Assembly (NCBI GenBank): GCA_033675265.1
Contig: JAUJYZ010000825.1
Coordinates: forward strand, 62,001-126,000
Length of the DNA stretch: 64,000 nucleotides
Source of the DNA: Actinostola sp. cb2023
Lineage: Eukaryota; Cnidaria; Anthozoa; Actiniaria; Actinostolidae
Reading direction: 5' to 3'
Positions 34,393-46,017 of this stretch are shown here, piece after piece; within the stretch, counting starts at the first letter, position 1; each line of letters opens with the position of its first letter. The notes below the pieces were generated by a model that saw only the letters and a list, made by a program, of their open reading frames with translations, was not told the origin of the DNA and did no database searches. A program made the translations under genes and the position numbers.

Positions 34393-36561
34393 ATGGCTGT
34401 GGAAAGTTTACGGGAAAGAAAGAAAATTGCTTGGAGAGAACAATTTCTAGCGAACGTAGAAGACAAAGACAACTACAAACTAATAAAGCGTATTCTAAAG
34501 AAAGACCCCTCGGACAGGTCTGAACAGGATAGAGACATCCTAAAGGAACTGGAAAGCCTTGTTGTGCAAGTTGAAGATCGCGCCAGGAAGCAAGCGAAAG
34601 CGAAGAGGAAGATTGAAGAGGTAGCGTTGAAACGGCTTTAAACTTCCACTTCAGAGAAGTACAATTGATTGTGTGATAGATTTATAACATGGGAGATTGC
34701 TCTTCTAGATTCTAGACCCAGCTGAAGTGCTGGAAGAAAGGGTGAATGTTCTCGTGGAAGCGATACGCCAAGCAAAGTGTTTAGTCGTGTACACTGGTGC
34801 GGGTATTAGTACGGTACGTGTCTAATTTTTTCTCCCCCATAAACTTATTAATTATCCTTCCATGTTTTTACAAGTTGACTCATTTGAGTAATTTTCTGTA
34901 TTTCTCCATCCTTCAGGCAGCTCGGATCCCTGATTATAGGTGAGGAAACAAATGCATTTAACAGGGAAACAATAGTTCTACATTTTTAAACGTTAATTTA
35001 CGCAAACTGTTTTACATCCGTTATTATTCGTTACCCTTAAAATTGTAGAATCAGAGTGTGTTAAAAATCTGTCGCTCTTTTTCGCAGAGGGCCAAATGGA
35101 ATATGGACTCGGCTATCGAAGGGAGAAAAGTTAGGGTATGTTGGAAACTGAAATTATGGTTCACTATAAACTTAAGCTTACTAACAATTTTAAATAATTT
35201 AAATATTTTAAATATTTTCGCATTTTCTATTTGTTTATGTATTTGTTTTGTCATTGGATTTGTTAGATCTTTACTTACACTGATTAGAAATATATGTTTT
35301 TCATAATGTTTTCTGAACATTCAGAAATATATTGTAATGGGATTGATGGGATCAATTTCTTTCCCACTGCACTAGATATATGAGGGGAGGGAGGGGAGAG
35401 GGAGGAGGAGGTGGAGAGTGGTAGGATTGACACAATCGACTAAAACATGTAGTAATAATATTAATAATAATAACATGTTGGTCATGTCAATGAGTTTTTA
35501 AAAAAACTAATATATACAGCTTTTTTTTCTTTTTCTTTTTTTTTTTAATGAACTTTATTTGGCACAATAAATCATCTAATTACATTTCACATGAAACTCA
35601 AATAATTATTAGTTATTGTTGTTATGATTTAGTTTGTTTTCTCTTGCAGTTCTTATAATTTGTGTGATGCTGAGCCCACACTTTCTCACATGAGTCTAAC
35701 CAAACTGCATAGCGAGGGGTTGGTAAGTGAGTTGAGTGTATTTTTAGTTAACATCATCTAAGCGTTGTCGGATTGAAACTCCTGTCAATCAGTGGCACTT
35801 CTGCGCATATGTCAGAACAACATCAAATATTGATACAATTCACAGTATAGAGGGTTTGCACGATCACGTGCCGGCAGCCATGACAGGGGACAGGATATTT
35901 AGGAATACCTTTACTCTAAGGAATTGAATTCTTTCTCATGTAAAATGATTTCATTGTTCCTGCCCCCTGTCATGGCTGCCGGCATGTGATCGTGCAAACC
36001 TATATATAATTTAAAAAAATTAAATATACTAAAATTAATTAATAGAACCAATAAAAGCCTGGCACCCCTCTAAGTGAGACATTGATCTCTCTCTATTGGT
36101 TTATTACAAATCCTATTGCTCTGAGGTACTAAGGGATGGACCATTATATTTTTAGGGGAGTTGGGGAATTTTTTCTGAGCTCGAATATTTTTCCGTTTTG
36201 AGGTTGTGCAAAAAAAATTTCACCTCAAGCTTGTGCAATAATTTTTTTTTCATTGCACCCCAAGAGTAGAAAGGAATTTGTTTTTCCTTTGCCTTGTTGT
36301 GCTAGCCTTTTTGCTGTGCAGGAATTTTTTTTTGGTTATTGCCCAACCCCCCCCCCCCCCCCCCCCCCCCCCCCACCCACCTCCCCCCTTGTTGTCCAGC
36401 TAAGGACAACTTTTATGTAGCAGCATTTTACAACCTGAATGAAGCTGTTACTCTCTGTAGGTAAAGCACATAGTTTCTCAGAATTGCGATGGGCTGCATA
36501 TACGAAGTGGTCTACCAAGTCATGCTTTATCTGAAGTACACGGAAACATGTTCACTGAGGT

Positions 36562-36593
<32 letters not shown>

Positions 36594-39500
36594 TTACTAC
36601 CTTAGAGTCGTTTTTGTATGAGTGGGAAATAGTCACAGTATGGTTCGTGCTGTGTTGTGGCCGTGCCGTATCCAAGCATTCTGTTTTGTTGAACAATGAT
36701 TTTGCATGCTGTGATTGGTTGAATAGATGTCTTTGATTCCATTACTGTGACCATAACTAGTAGGTTTCTCACTCATACAAAAACAACTCTATTTGTACCT
36801 ACATGTACTCACGAATCTTAAATTTTGCAATTTTTGGCGATTTCATAATAACTACAAAAATTAAGACAATTTTGCAAAATGTAATGAGTTAATTGTACCA
36901 TTGTGAAATTATGATGACTTTGTTGTACGTATAAAGATTTACTAAAGGTTTAGAACCAATCACTATGACATTAAGTATGTGTGCAAAAATAAGTACAAAT
37001 AAGTACAGGGTAGCTTGTGCCCTAGTAATTAAACCTATGAGATATTTCATAATATATGGCTAGAGTCAATATTTTCAAAATGAAGAGTTTAAATTGTATT
37101 GATGGTTTGCAATCAATCCCTGGAGATTTAAAGTACTCAGATGCAGTGGCCATGTTGATGACATCAACATGGCCACTGCATCTGAGTACTTTAAATCTCC
37201 AGGGATTGATTGCAAACCATCAATACAATTTAAACTCTTCATTTTGAAAAGTACATGTACCTACACACAAGAGAAGCTAATGAGGAATGCTTTGTTATCG
37301 TGCACCAACATGGTTTGCAATCAATCCTTTGAGATTTAAAGTACGCAGATGCAGTGGCCATGTTGGTGTACATGTACCTACAAACAAGAGAAGCTAATGA
37401 GGAATGCTTTGTTATCGTGCACCAACATGGTTTGCAATCAATCCCTTGAGATTTAAAGTACGCAGGTGCAGTGGCCATGTTGGTGTACATGTACCTACAA
37501 ACAAGAGAAGCTAATGAGGAATGCTTTGTTATCGTGCACCAACATGGTTTGCAATCAATCCCTGGAGATTTAAAGTACGCAGATGCAGTGGCCATGTTGG
37601 TGTACATGTACCTACAAACAAGAGAAGCTAATGAGGAATGCTTTGTTATCGTGCACCAACATGGTTTGCAATCAATCCCTGGAGATTTAAAGTATGCAGA
37701 TGCAGTGGCCATGTTGGTGTACATGTACCTACAAACAAGAGAAGCTAATGAGGAATGCTTTGTTATCGTGCACCAACATGGTTTGCAATCAATCCCTGGA
37801 GATTTAAAGTACGCAGATGCAGTGGCCATGTTGGTGTACATGTACCTACAAACAAGAGAAGCTAATGAGGAATGCTTTGTTATCGTGCACCAACATGGTT
37901 TGCAATCAATCCCTGGAGATTTAAAGTATGCAGATGCAGTGGCCATGTTGGTGTACATGTACCTACAAACAAGAGAAGCTAATGAGGAATGCTTTGTTAT
38001 CGTGCACCAACATGGTTTGCAATCAATCCCTGGAGATTTAAAGTACGCAGATGCAGTGGCCATGTTGGTGTACATGTACCTACAAACAAGAGAAGCTAAT
38101 GAGGAATGCTTTGTTATCGTGCACCAACATGGTTTGCAATCAATCCCTGGAGATTTAAAGTACGCAGATGCAGTGGCCATGTTGGTGTACATGTATCTAC
38201 AAACAAGAGAAGCTAATGAGGAATGCTTTGTTATCGTGCACCAACATGGTTTGCAATCAATCCCTGGAGATTTAAAGTACGCAGATGCAGTGGCCATGTT
38301 GGTGTACATGTACCTACAAACAAGAGAAGCTAATGAGGAATGCTTTGTTATCGTGCACCAACATGGTTTGCAATCAATCCCTGGAGATTTAAAGTATGCA
38401 GATGCAGTGGCCATGTTGGTGTACCTATATTGTACAAACAAGAGAAGCTAACGAGAAATGCTTTTTTATCGGGTAGTAATGTCATGGCCGCCGTGACATC
38501 ACGTGCAACTCAGCAATAGTGAGGCATAGAAGCTGTTATACATGTGTATGCACCAATTGAATGGCTGCCTGCAAGAACAACACAAGTGATCTCTGATCAA
38601 AATCTAAATTCTCCTCCAGAATCTTGGAATTTCAAAGGAGAATTTGGATTTTGATCATGTCCTGCAGGGACATAAATTATTAAGTTATATAATTATAAAT
38701 TTATATTGCATCCAATAGGTTTGTACAGAGTGTGAGGATGACAGACTCTACTTCAGATTATTTGACGTAACAGAGAAGACATCCCTTAGAAGACACCAGA
38801 CATGCCGTAATTGCTACGTGTGTGGATCTCCCTTGAGAGATACCATTGTGCATTTTGGTGAAAAAGGTTGTCTAGAGCAGCCTCTTAACTGGCAGTCAGC
38901 CATTGATGAAGCTAAAATGAGTGACTGTATTCTATGTCTTGGCTCAAGCTTAAAGGTATATACACCTAATTGCAGAATCGTTGTCAGGTTAAAAATCATA
39001 GAACATAGAAGCTGAGACCGAAATAGGTTTATGGGGAAAATGTTAATAACGGTAGATGCATTTTGACTATCATGTTACAATGTACCTGTTTTGCAATCAG
39101 AATGCAAAAATGCATATATCTTGCATCTATTATTATTATCTAATTCACATATTTCCCATAAGCTATTTCGGTCTCAGCTTCTATGTTCTATGATTTTGAA
39201 CCTGACAATGATTCTTCAATTTGGTGTTTAAATTCAGGCTTAAATGATCAGGAATGATTGTGTGAGTGCCCATGACAACAGTATCCATGGTTACCTGCAT
39301 GTACTAGAAATTAAACATGACATTGTGGTGAAAATGATCATTATTAATATCTTTTTTTTCAAATTCATTAGGTTTTAAAAAGATATCATGCACTATGGGG
39401 TATGAACAGAGCGAAGCACAAACGACCCAAATTATTTATTGTTAATCTGCAAGTAAGTAATAAATATAGGTTTAACTTTGTCATGACTAGTTTTTAATAT

Positions 39501-41566
39501 ACATGTGAGTGGCCGTTATAGAGGTTCCCCCCCCCCCCCCCCCCCCCCCCCCCATCCCCTGGGTGTGAATACCCCCCCTGGGATACTTGTGTAGATTCTA
39601 GTCAAGCTCTGTAAATTATATACCTCTATCTATTGAGTGGCCACCTCTCTATATAATGTCCATTTTGCAAAGTCCAAGGGTGGCCGTTATAGAGGTTCCA
39701 CTGTAGTATATTACAATGATAGGTACTAGCGGTTAAACAACAGTAGTAGAGACTGCGTCGGTGTGATTACAATCAACAAGTGTGTAGAATATACATGTGA
39801 GTATACCCCCCTCCCCCCATCCCCTGGGTGTGAATACCCCCCCTGGGATACTTGTGTAGATTCTAGTCAAGCTCTGTAAATTATATACCTCTATCTATTG
39901 AGTGGCCACCTCTATATAATGTCCATTTTGCAAAGTCCTGAGGGTGGCCGTTATATAGAGGTTCCACTGTAGTATATTACAATGATAGGTACTAGCGGTT
40001 AAACAACAGTAGTAGAGACTGCGTCGGTGTGATTACAATCAACAAGTGTGTAGAATATACATGTGAGTATACCCCCCCCCCCCCCCATCCCCTGGGTGTG
40101 AGTACCCCCCTGGGATACTGGGATACGTTGTGTAGATTCTAGTCAAGCTCTGTAAATTATATACCTCTATCTATTGAGTGGCCACCTCTATATAATGTCC
40201 ATTTTGCAAAGTCCAAGGGTGGCCGTTATATAGAGGTTCCACTGTAGTATATTACAATGATAGGTACTAGTGGTTAAACAACAGTAGTAGAGACTGCGTC
40301 GGTGTGATTACAATCAACAAGTGTGTAGAATATACATGTGAGTATACCCCCCCCCCCCCCCCCCATCCCCTGGGTGTGAGTACCCCCCCCCCTGGGATAC
40401 TTGTGTAGATTCTAGTCAAGCTCTGTAAATTATATACCTCTATCTATTGAGTGGCCACCTCTATATAATGGCCATTTTGCAAAGTCCAAGGGTGGCCGTT
40501 ATATAGAGGTTCCACTGTAGTATATTACAATGATAGGTACTAGCGGTTAAACAACAGTAGTAGAGACTGCGTCGGTGTGATTACAATCAACAAGTGTGTA
40601 GAATGAAGCTTTGACACCATGTAAAAACAATCAACAAGTGTGTAGAATGAAGCTTTGACACCATGTAAAAACATTAATGGCTAGTTTTGATTTGTTGCTT
40701 GTTCCAGTGGACACCTAAAGATGAATGTGCAACTTCAAAATTAAATGGTAAACCCTTTTTGTGTTCACTTCTTCCATTTCTAACATTTTTCTCATCAATC
40801 TGGTATTTCATTTAAATGATCTTTTTCCTTTTATAACAAACAGCGCGGTGTGATGAAGTAATGTCTATGGTAATGAATAAACTGGAATTGGAAATTACAG
40901 AATACAAACGGTAAAAAGTGTATTATGCCCCATTCACACCAAAGCTTGTTTAGTTAAACTACATGTAGGTTTTTCTAGCTTCTATATATAATCTGAGAGC
41001 ATCTAATTTTCACAAGAATCAAACTATCTAGTATTTATTCTATGCAACACAAAGGACAGTTTACCAGCAGTTTTGTGCCAAATGTTGCGTGGCGTTTGTA
41101 GATAGTTTTCTAAACCTGGTTAGTAAAACATGTTTTAGCCTCGGTGTGAATGGGTCATTAGTCAATGTTTATAATTAATTGATGGTTATATTTGCAAACC
41201 TACCAGTCTCGGGTGGTTGTGCAGTAATGTACGTAAAGACGTGACTCACAACAGGGTCTTTTTACTACATGTAGGAGCAACGATCCACTCTTTGCATTGG
41301 CTACTTCATTAAACCCCCATGAACTCAACTCTCATACCACAAAGTCCCTGACGCCTCATATAGAGGTAACAAATATGGACTCACAACTCAACCCCTCATC
41401 AATAGAGTCCCATGGATTAGACACTGAGGATGATATAAAAACTGAAATAGATAGCAGTGGAGAGGCTGACGTAGATGAGAAGCCACTACCTGGTTCTTGT
41501 CCTGGTTGGTATGGAAAGGGTTACGGAAAAACAAAGCGGCCTTCAAAAAGAAGAAAAGTTCGATAA
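34393..41566 (+). CDS. SIRT7: SIRT7-type NAD-dependent protein deacylase, 11 exons, complete
   Basis: Exons 34393-34620, 34709-34813, 34917-34939, 35088-35129, 35650-35722, 36461-36559, 38719-38955, 39372-39452, 40708-40747, 40844-40910 and 41275-41566; all GT-AG. The start ATG is in good context (aagATGg). The product is about 428 residues (human SIRT7 is 400). Residues 1-76 form a charged coiled N-terminus. The Rossmann NAD site reads TGAGIST (to residue 111), then [17 protein letters not shown], the catalytic His184 in EVHGNM, zinc cysteines C192/C195 and C222/C225 (spacing as in human), DTIVHFGE and LCLGSSLK. The tail ends [13 protein letters not shown], a nucleolar/nuclear localisation-type basic patch, as in human. 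Family role: nucleolar and chromatin deacylase (H3K18ac), rDNA transcription. The first junction uses a weak donor (gtagcg); the rest are standard. Confidence 0.96.
35851..36000. mobile_element. MITE in SIRT7 intron
   Basis: Starts gggtttgcacgatcacgtg and ends catgtgatcgtgcaaacc. The inner ggcagccatgacaggggac / cccctgtcatggctgcc pair gives arms of about 40 bp. Confidence 0.75.
36346..36380. repeat. Poly-C tract in SIRT7 intron
   Basis: A nearly uninterrupted run of about 28 C residues. It is one of several poly-C runs in this window (39,526; 39,807; 40,074; 40,348; 46,681; 46,849; 61,023; 61,477). Confidence 0.9.
36603..36790. mobile_element. TA-flanked MITE, family A, copy 5
   Basis: In the SIRT7 intron after 36,559. 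The ends tagagtcgtttttgtatgag and ctcatacaaaaacaactcta are the same as in the four WIPI2 intron copies. Confidence 0.75.
37072..37250. repeat. 179-bp near-perfect palindrome
   Basis: Two 89-bp arms around a single central base at 37,161. The arms begin ttttcaaaatgaagag and end ctcttcattttgaaaa. The inner part of each arm is the same as the unit of the adjacent 117-bp tandem array. No mismatch was seen by eye. Confidence 0.92.
37255..38450. repeat. 117-bp minisatellite in SIRT7 intron, ~10 copies
   Basis: The unit begins caaacaagagaagctaatga and includes tttgcaatcaatccctgg and cagtggccatgttggtgt. The period is 117 bp (39 codons), so long ORFs exist on both strands. Copies are nearly identical, which suggests recent amplification. 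The reading frames are by-products. Confidence 0.93.
38581..38660. repeat. Short dispersed inverted repeat (gtgatctctgat family), copy 1
   Basis: aaattctcctcc and ggagaattt arms follow gatctctgatc. Related copies are at 43,412-43,495 and 44,276-44,350. Confidence 0.6.
38975..39225. repeat. Inverted repeat in SIRT7 intron
   Basis: Arms include gttgtcaggtt, atagaacatagaagctgag and accgaaatag, with their complements at 39,160-39,215. MITE-like. Confidence 0.7.
39505..40610. repeat. Four tandem copies of a ~270-bp poly-C-containing unit in SIRT7 intron
   Basis: Each copy has a poly-C run followed by atcccctgggtgtg, then gattctagtcaagctctg, gagtggccacctctata, a gaggttccactgtagtat segment and agactgcgtcggtgtgatt. 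Poly-C length varies strongly between copies. A 43-bp duplication (gaatgaagctttgacacc) follows at 40,603-40,672. Confidence 0.9.
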
Positions 41567-41738
41567 CATGACCATATATATATATTATGTATACACTCAT
41601 TTCGATAAAGTTAGTCACTCAAAAAGCTTCGAAGGTAAGACCAAGAAGGACCATGGGTACATACATTTTAGCCAACCCAGGATCCTCATCGGTCTCACCT
41701 TCGCAGCTTTACTGGTGGCTAACTTTTGGAAATGAGTG

Positions 41739-42006
41739 TATACAGTCAATGTCATTAACGTTATTGTCCAGCTAAAAAGAGATTAACACTACAATAAATG
41801 TCACGTGTCTCATCATTTATATTCATTTTGCGCGTGATATGAGCAAATTATTCTGCATGTGGAGCCGATATACTTCATACTTTGAATTATACACAATATT
41901 ATTGCTTGTTTCGTGCATGCAAAACGAATATATGATTAGACACGTGACATTTTATTGTAGTGTTAATCTCTTTTTAGCTGGACAACGTTGATGACATTGA
42001 CTGTAT
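41739..42006. mobile_element. Palindromic MITE just downstream of SIRT7
   Basis: Starts tacagtcaatgtcattaacg and ends gttgatgacattgactgta. The arms, about 95 bp, include gtccagctaaaaagagatt and its complement. Confidence 0.8.
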
Positions 42007-42433
42007 AACGTATAGATTTCTGAGTGACAAATATGGTTTTCGATGTTGAATAGAAGCAAAGATGACAACTGTGACCTTATGTTCATCCTTTTGTGCTGTG
42101 TGATCTATCATGGTAGTTGTCCATATATTGTGGTGGCCTCTACATTTACTTTAGACTGCAAAAAAGTCCCTACTTTGTAGTGAAACTCCTGTGAGATGGA
42201 GATGAAGCTTGATTGAGTCATTGTTTGGACCGCAAGAGGAAAGACGCGAGGGGAGTGAGGCTTTCTTTCCTCTCCTCTCATTCTCTTGTGGCCCAAACAG
42301 TGACTCGGTAGGTAAAACATCAAAGTAAGGGATTGCTTGCAGTCTACTGTAACAGCCCAACCAAGGGATGTAGTAACCTCCTCCGCAGTCATCTTCCTCC
42401 CTCTTTTTCTACCTTTTTCTCTATCTTCTATCT

Positions 42434-43122
42434 CTATGTTGGGCTCCCTATGTTGGGCTCCCTATGTTGGGCTCCCTATGTTGGGCTCCCTATGTTGGGC
42501 TCCCTATGTTGGGCTCCCTATGTTGGGCTCCCTATGTTGGGCTCCCTATGTTGGGCTCCCTATGTTGGGCTCCCTATGTTGGGCTCCCTATGTTGGGCTC
42601 CCTATGTTGGGCTCCCTATGTTGGGCTCCCTATGTTGGGCTCCCTATGTTGGGCTCCCTATGTTGGGCTCCCTATGTGGGCTCCCTATGGGCTCCCTATG
42701 TTGGGCTCCCTATGTTGGGCTCCCTATGTTGGGCTCCCTATGTTGGGCTCCCTATGTTGGGCTCCCTATGTTGGGCTCCCTATGTTGGGCTCCCTATGTT
42801 GGGCTCCCTCCCTATGTTGGGCTCCCTATGTTGGGCTCCCTATGTTGGGCTCCCTATGTTGGGCTCCCTATGTTGGGCTCCCTATGTTGGGCTCCCTATG
42901 TTGGGCTCCCTATGTTGGGCTCCCTATGTTGGGCTCCCTATGTTGGGCTCCCTATGTTGTTGGGCTCCCTATGTTGGGCTCCCTATGGGCTCCCTATGTT
43001 GGGCTCCCTATGTTGGGCTCCCTATGTTGGGCTCCCTATGTTGGGCTCCCTATGTTGGGCTCCCTATGTTGGGCTCCCTATGTTGGGCTCCCTATGTTGG
43101 GCTCCCTATGTTGGGCTCCCTC
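42434..43122. repeat. 14-bp minisatellite, ~49 copies
   Basis: Unit ctatgttgggctcc, almost invariant, with a few short or long copies (for example near 42,672, 42,804, 42,957 and 42,985). Translating it gives LGSLCWAPYVG-type repeats in all plus frames; these are artefacts. The unit resembles cctatgttgggatccctgtg in the MITE family B at 50,622 and 59,981. Confidence 0.95.
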
Positions 43123-43198
43123 TGGCTTATACCGAGAGGGGAAAAAAACGAGGGAAAAAACTGGGGACCAAGTACCTCTCGGTCTTTGGCCTCATACA

Positions 43199-43349
43199 GG
43201 GATTCCAGAAAAGCACAGGGATCCCAGAAAAGCACAGGGATCCCAGAAAAGCACAGGGATCCCAGAAAAGCACAGGGATCCCAGAAAAGCACAGGAATCC
43301 CAGAAAAGCACAGGGAACCCAGAAAAGCACAGGGAACCCAGAAAAGCAC
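43199..43349. repeat. 19-bp minisatellite, ~8 copies
   Basis: Unit gggatcccagaaaagcaca, with late copies changed to gggaaccc. It carries the same cacaggga(t/a)ccc motif as MITE family B. Confidence 0.92.
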
Positions 43350-43586
43350 TAAGAACAAAACATACAATCGAAGACAAAAGAATCATTCCAATAGAAGATT
43401 CCATGCAAGAACAGCACAAATGATCTCTGATTAACATCTAGATTCTCCTGTAGGTTCTTTGAATTTCAAAGGAGAATTTGATCAGAAGTCACTTTTTCAT
43501 GCATGAATCTCTTCATTATAATTAGTTACTGGTTTAAGTATAAGAAAAATAGTGATGCAAAGATGATGCAGTATTTGTATTGAAAT

Positions 43587-43682
43587 ACTAGGAAAGGAGG
43601 CTGCGATGTAGCACCAGTGAAACAGTTACACATTCATTTCCTAACTTTCACTAGTGCTACGTGGCCTCCTTTCCTAGTATAA
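43587..43682. repeat. Inverted repeat (tactaggaaaggagg)
   Basis: Arms tactaggaaaggaggc and gcctcctttcctagta, with an inner agtgaaa / tttcact pair. Non-coding. Confidence 0.7.
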
Positions 43683-43741
43683 TGTGTATAATATGTTATA
43701 TGCCGCAAGTTTCTATCTTAATTACCCACGGCCTATTTCCA

Positions 43742-43890
43742 GTCTGGCCTGGTAGCTCATCAGCTGGTAGAGCATCCTCAATGTTAACCTGAGTGTCAGG
43801 CCTTTTTTGGAAAGGACAGGGGGAGGGAGGGGGAGGTGGAAGCAGAAAAAGCCTGATACTCAGGTTACCTCCATTTCGAGTGAGGCGCGG
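43742..43890 (+). repeat. tRNA-like 5' half (SINE remnant) interrupted by a MITE
   Basis: ctggtagctcatcagctgg followed by tagagcatcc resembles a tRNA D-arm region with an A box. A small inverted repeat (cctgagtgtcaggc / gcctgatactcagg) follows directly. No clean B box remains. Confidence 0.4.
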
Positions 43891-44642
43891 TATTGTGGAA
43901 AAATTATGCAAGCTCAATCAATTTATTAGAAAACGGCAAACGAAGTTGTGTCAATTTGCATAATTTTTCTGCAATATTGCACCTTATGTACATTTCTAAC
44001 AGTATTTTTATTATAATTTCCAACTTGTTTGCAGGTGTTTTAGTGTTTATCTCATTCCTACACTATAAAACCAGCCCTGCAAAGGATCTTCACTTCTTGT
44101 GGATGTTTCTCAATTTAATATGAAATGTTGACTTTTGCAATATTATTTCCCTATTTTCCTTTTATTGCAAACAGTGAATATTTTACTCAAGCCAAAAAAC
44201 ATTTTGGCTTTTCTCAATCAAATTCAAATCGATAAATAATAATTATTTGAAGTGCTCTGTACATTAGAGGCATGTAAGTGATCTCTGATTGAAAACTAAA
44301 TTCTCCTCCAGGCTCTTTGAATTCCAAAGGAGAATTTGGATCCTCATCACAAGTCACTTACACTGTTATTGCATGGACCGCTTCATTTGTCTGCATGGCT
44401 GTGAATATTACTGCCAAACATTTTCATCCGAGTGTGAAACTCGTTCTATAAATCTAATATATATTCAAGTGAATTCAATACAAATTTCAAATATACATTA
44501 TGATATTTTCAATGACAGTCATGTAAATAAAAGTGTTTTGTGAAATCTTTCGCATGGAAATTGATACTTTTTGTAAACATTTTATTTTTCATTTCCTTAT
44601 GTTTGATGGAGTAGAGTAATATGACAACAACCTGATCATGTG

Positions 44643-44750
44643 CGTGCAACACTAACGTTTTTGCACACTGAAGAAGGTCCGAGATGTGGACCGAAACGTC
44701 TGTATTAATTTCACACAGTTTAAGCCAGAGTCAATCACTTTTTTTATAAT
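44643..44750 (+). mobile_element. 108-bp retro-inserted element with hammerhead-like motif and 14-bp target duplication
   Basis: Flanked by direct repeats aacctgatcatgtg at 44,629-44,642 and 44,751-44,764, so it is a discrete insertion. It ends in a T-rich then ataat tail and has no coding capacity. It looks like the 3' end of a 5'-truncated retroelement, possibly Penelope-like or a SINE. Confidence 0.75.
44663..44705 (+). ncRNA. Hammerhead-ribozyme-like core
   Basis: Order of elements: gcaca, CTGAAGA, stem II ggtcc...ggacc around gagatgt, GAAA, then cGTC and tgt. aca before CTGA can pair with tgt after GTC (stem I). One extra A sits between CTGAAGA and stem II, and stem III would be minimal. 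The order is that of minimal hammerheads in Penelope-like elements, but activity is uncertain. Confidence 0.4.
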
Positions 44751-44765
44751 AACCTGATCATGTGT

Positions 44766-46010
44766 TTACCCAATGTTTCTCCAAAAGTTGTATTTATTTA
44801 TCCATAAATTTGTTTTTGTCTCGAGTGGTAAATTAGTACATAATTGTGGTGATGGTGCTCAGCCTTTGTTGTTATCAGTAAATTGTTAGACCTTCACATG
44901 GCTCGGATGACCATGTAAATGACAGTCCCATCTCTTTCCACACTACACTAACTAACCTCAGAATCTGAACTGGAGGGACATAAAAGAACAACCGAGGACA
45001 TAATAAATCCTGGCCGTGACCACCCTCAGTAGCTGGCTCAAACGACTAACACATAATAATAATAATTTAATACTTATATAGCGCAAAAATTACATGTAAA
45101 TATGATCTAATGCGCATTACAGAATAAAAATAATAATGAAAAAAAAAATTATATTAAAAAATCTTAAACTATTAACATGCTAACTTACTAACCTCTCTTG
45201 ATTGTAAGCCATGCAGCTGCAAAATTGTGCCTCAAGACACAAACCGCACTCTAAAAGGACCTGTGCCAGGCAGCTCTCACCTTCAGTTGTCAGTCATCTG
45301 TCAAAATGTTGAGAGCTCTGACAGCGCGGTCAGCTAATCGGGCATGAAATTTGAATTCAAAAGTAGTTTCTCAAGAATTTCAATATTATTTGATCTTTGA
45401 ATGAATGAATGAATGAATAAACCTTTATTTAAACAGGGTTGTCCTTTCAGTGTATATAATACACTATTATCAATAGGAGCCCTAATCAATAGTTATAAAT
45501 AACAATAGTAATAATGTATAATAATGAAAAATACTAAAAATATAAATAGATATATGAGTAATATATAATTACATCAAGAACACATTCCTCAATCTTATTA
45601 TTGCGCGATATTGAATGATATTAAATATGGATGTGCAGCTTAGTTTTATTGATGTACAAAACCATTACATTTGAATTATTGATTACATATGTGAGCGGGC
45701 ATGAATTATTTATTGATATATCTGAGGTGTGATATGAAGGTGGTGATTATTACCTTTTCATAGTACGGTTAATTTATATATCGGTATATGCAAAGTGCAT
45801 TGAGACGATGTGGAATGCTCTATATAAAAACTGCATTACATTAGCCATTTTTAGTATCATTGCATGACGACAAAAAATAGCTGTAGGGAAGCTTCAACTA
45901 GTCACGTCGACAGGGCTGTTATTTTTTTGAAGTTGAGCTGTAATTACTTGTAAAGCGCTAATGTTATGGAATTAGCGATGCCACTTATTATTATTAATGG
46001 AAAGATTGCA
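44766..46010. other. Gene-free stretch with retroelement tails and simple repeats
   Basis: Contains tatatagcgcaaaaa-type tail sequence near 45,075, (gaat)n followed by aaacctttatttaaacagg near 45,400, and a second tail-like block at 45,790-45,850. No exon-like sequence was seen. Confidence 0.5.
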
Positions 46011-46017
46011 CAATTTC

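Noticed and set aside
37239..38451. 400-codon and 326-codon ORFs in the SIRT7 intron
   Set aside because: They are translations of the 117-bp (39-codon) tandem unit, open on both strands, inside an intron.
42333..43434. Three overlapping ORFs rich in LGSLCWAPYVG repeats
   Set aside because: Pure translation of the 14-bp minisatellite followed by the 19-bp repeat.
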